Shown piece after piece: positions 13,388 to 13,459 of a stretch of DNA of 13,459 bases (position 1 is the stretch's first letter; each line of letters starts with the position of its first letter). The position numbers and the translations under genes are program-made. The notes below the pieces were generated by a model. That model did no database searches, was not told where the DNA came from, and saw nothing but the letters and a program-made list of their open reading frames with translations. Source of the stretch: CAZPAH01 sp964584495 (GTDB lineage Bacteria > Krumholzibacteriota > Krumholzibacteriia > Krumholzibacteriales > Krumholzibacteriaceae); assembly GCA_964584495.1 (NCBI GenBank), contig CAZPAH010000080.1:1-13459 (forward strand). Reading direction: 5' to 3'.

Positions 13388-13459
13388 TCACGAACCGGCG
13401 ACTATTCTGGAGAGGGACGAGGCCGTTTCATTGAACGGACAGTGTTCTTCGATGTCCTG
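13388..13459 (-). CDS. fliI: FliI, flagellar export ATPase (3' end only)
   Basis: Only the last 23 codons and the TGA stop (13388-13390) are present; the catalytic part is beyond the right edge. The peptide, QDIEEHCPFNETASSLSRIV, resembles the C-terminal end of FliI ATPases, which usually close with a short helix after a 'PF.E' segment. The position immediately upstream of fliJ, 46 bases away, supports the call. Confidence is moderate because so little is visible. Confidence 0.75.
   Translation of the reverse strand, partial: QDIEEHCPFNETASSLSRIVAGS

Overview
The window is a run of a single large flagellar gene cluster. Every supportable gene lies on the minus strand, so transcription runs from base 13459 down to base 1. 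In that direction the order is fliI (3' end only), fliJ, a motE/ylxF-type gene, fliK, flgD, flgE, flbD, motA, motB (frameshifted), fliL, fliM, fliN, fliO, fliP, fliQ, fliR, flhB and flhA (5' end only). Genes are spaced by a few bases or overlap. There are two exceptions, gaps of about 264 bases (fliJ to motE/ylxF) and 265 bases (fliO to fliP).

This order is the conserved 'fla/che-type' order known from spirochaetes, Firmicutes and several less studied diderm phyla. FlbD, MotA/MotB and FliL sit between the hook genes and the switch and export genes. Sigma-54 promoter sequences, the short FliN form (not FliY) and the absence of chemotaxis genes argue against a Bacillus-like organism. FlgE contains no cysteine, which argues against a typical spirochaete with lysinoalanine-crosslinked hooks. 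By eye the DNA is moderately GC-rich. I infer a motile, probably Gram-negative bacterium outside the well-known proteobacterial models; the phylum cannot be fixed from sequence reading alone.

Regulation is the most interesting layer. Each of the two long gaps contains an almost identical sigma-54 core, TGGCATGTCA(C/A)TTGC, with GG-N10-GC spacing, placed 73-75 bases before the next start codon. The window therefore probably holds at least two transcription units: motE/ylxF onward (hook, stator, switch) and fliP onward (export gate), the second possibly also read through from the first. Upstream of the fliP promoter lies a dense cluster of four inverted repeats. Part of one, GGGGAAAAT, recurs upstream of the other promoter, so these are candidate sites for an enhancer-binding activator.

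The genes cover almost a complete flagellar motor and secretion machine. They encode the export ATPase stalk and gate (FliI, FliJ, FlhA, FlhB, FliO, FliP, FliQ, FliR), the hook with its scaffold and ruler (FlgE, FlgD, FliK), the stator with its helpers (MotA, MotB, FliL, MotE-like, FlbD) and the switch (FliM, FliN). Oddities are a frameshift inside the OmpA-like domain of motB, an NPTS tetrapeptide in FlhB where NPTH is expected, a 673-residue FlgE with two copies of an internal module, and frequent TTG or GTG starts. I see no mobile element, RNA gene, CRISPR array or convincing terminator. Apart from the control regions and these protein variations, it is an ordinary flagellar operon.
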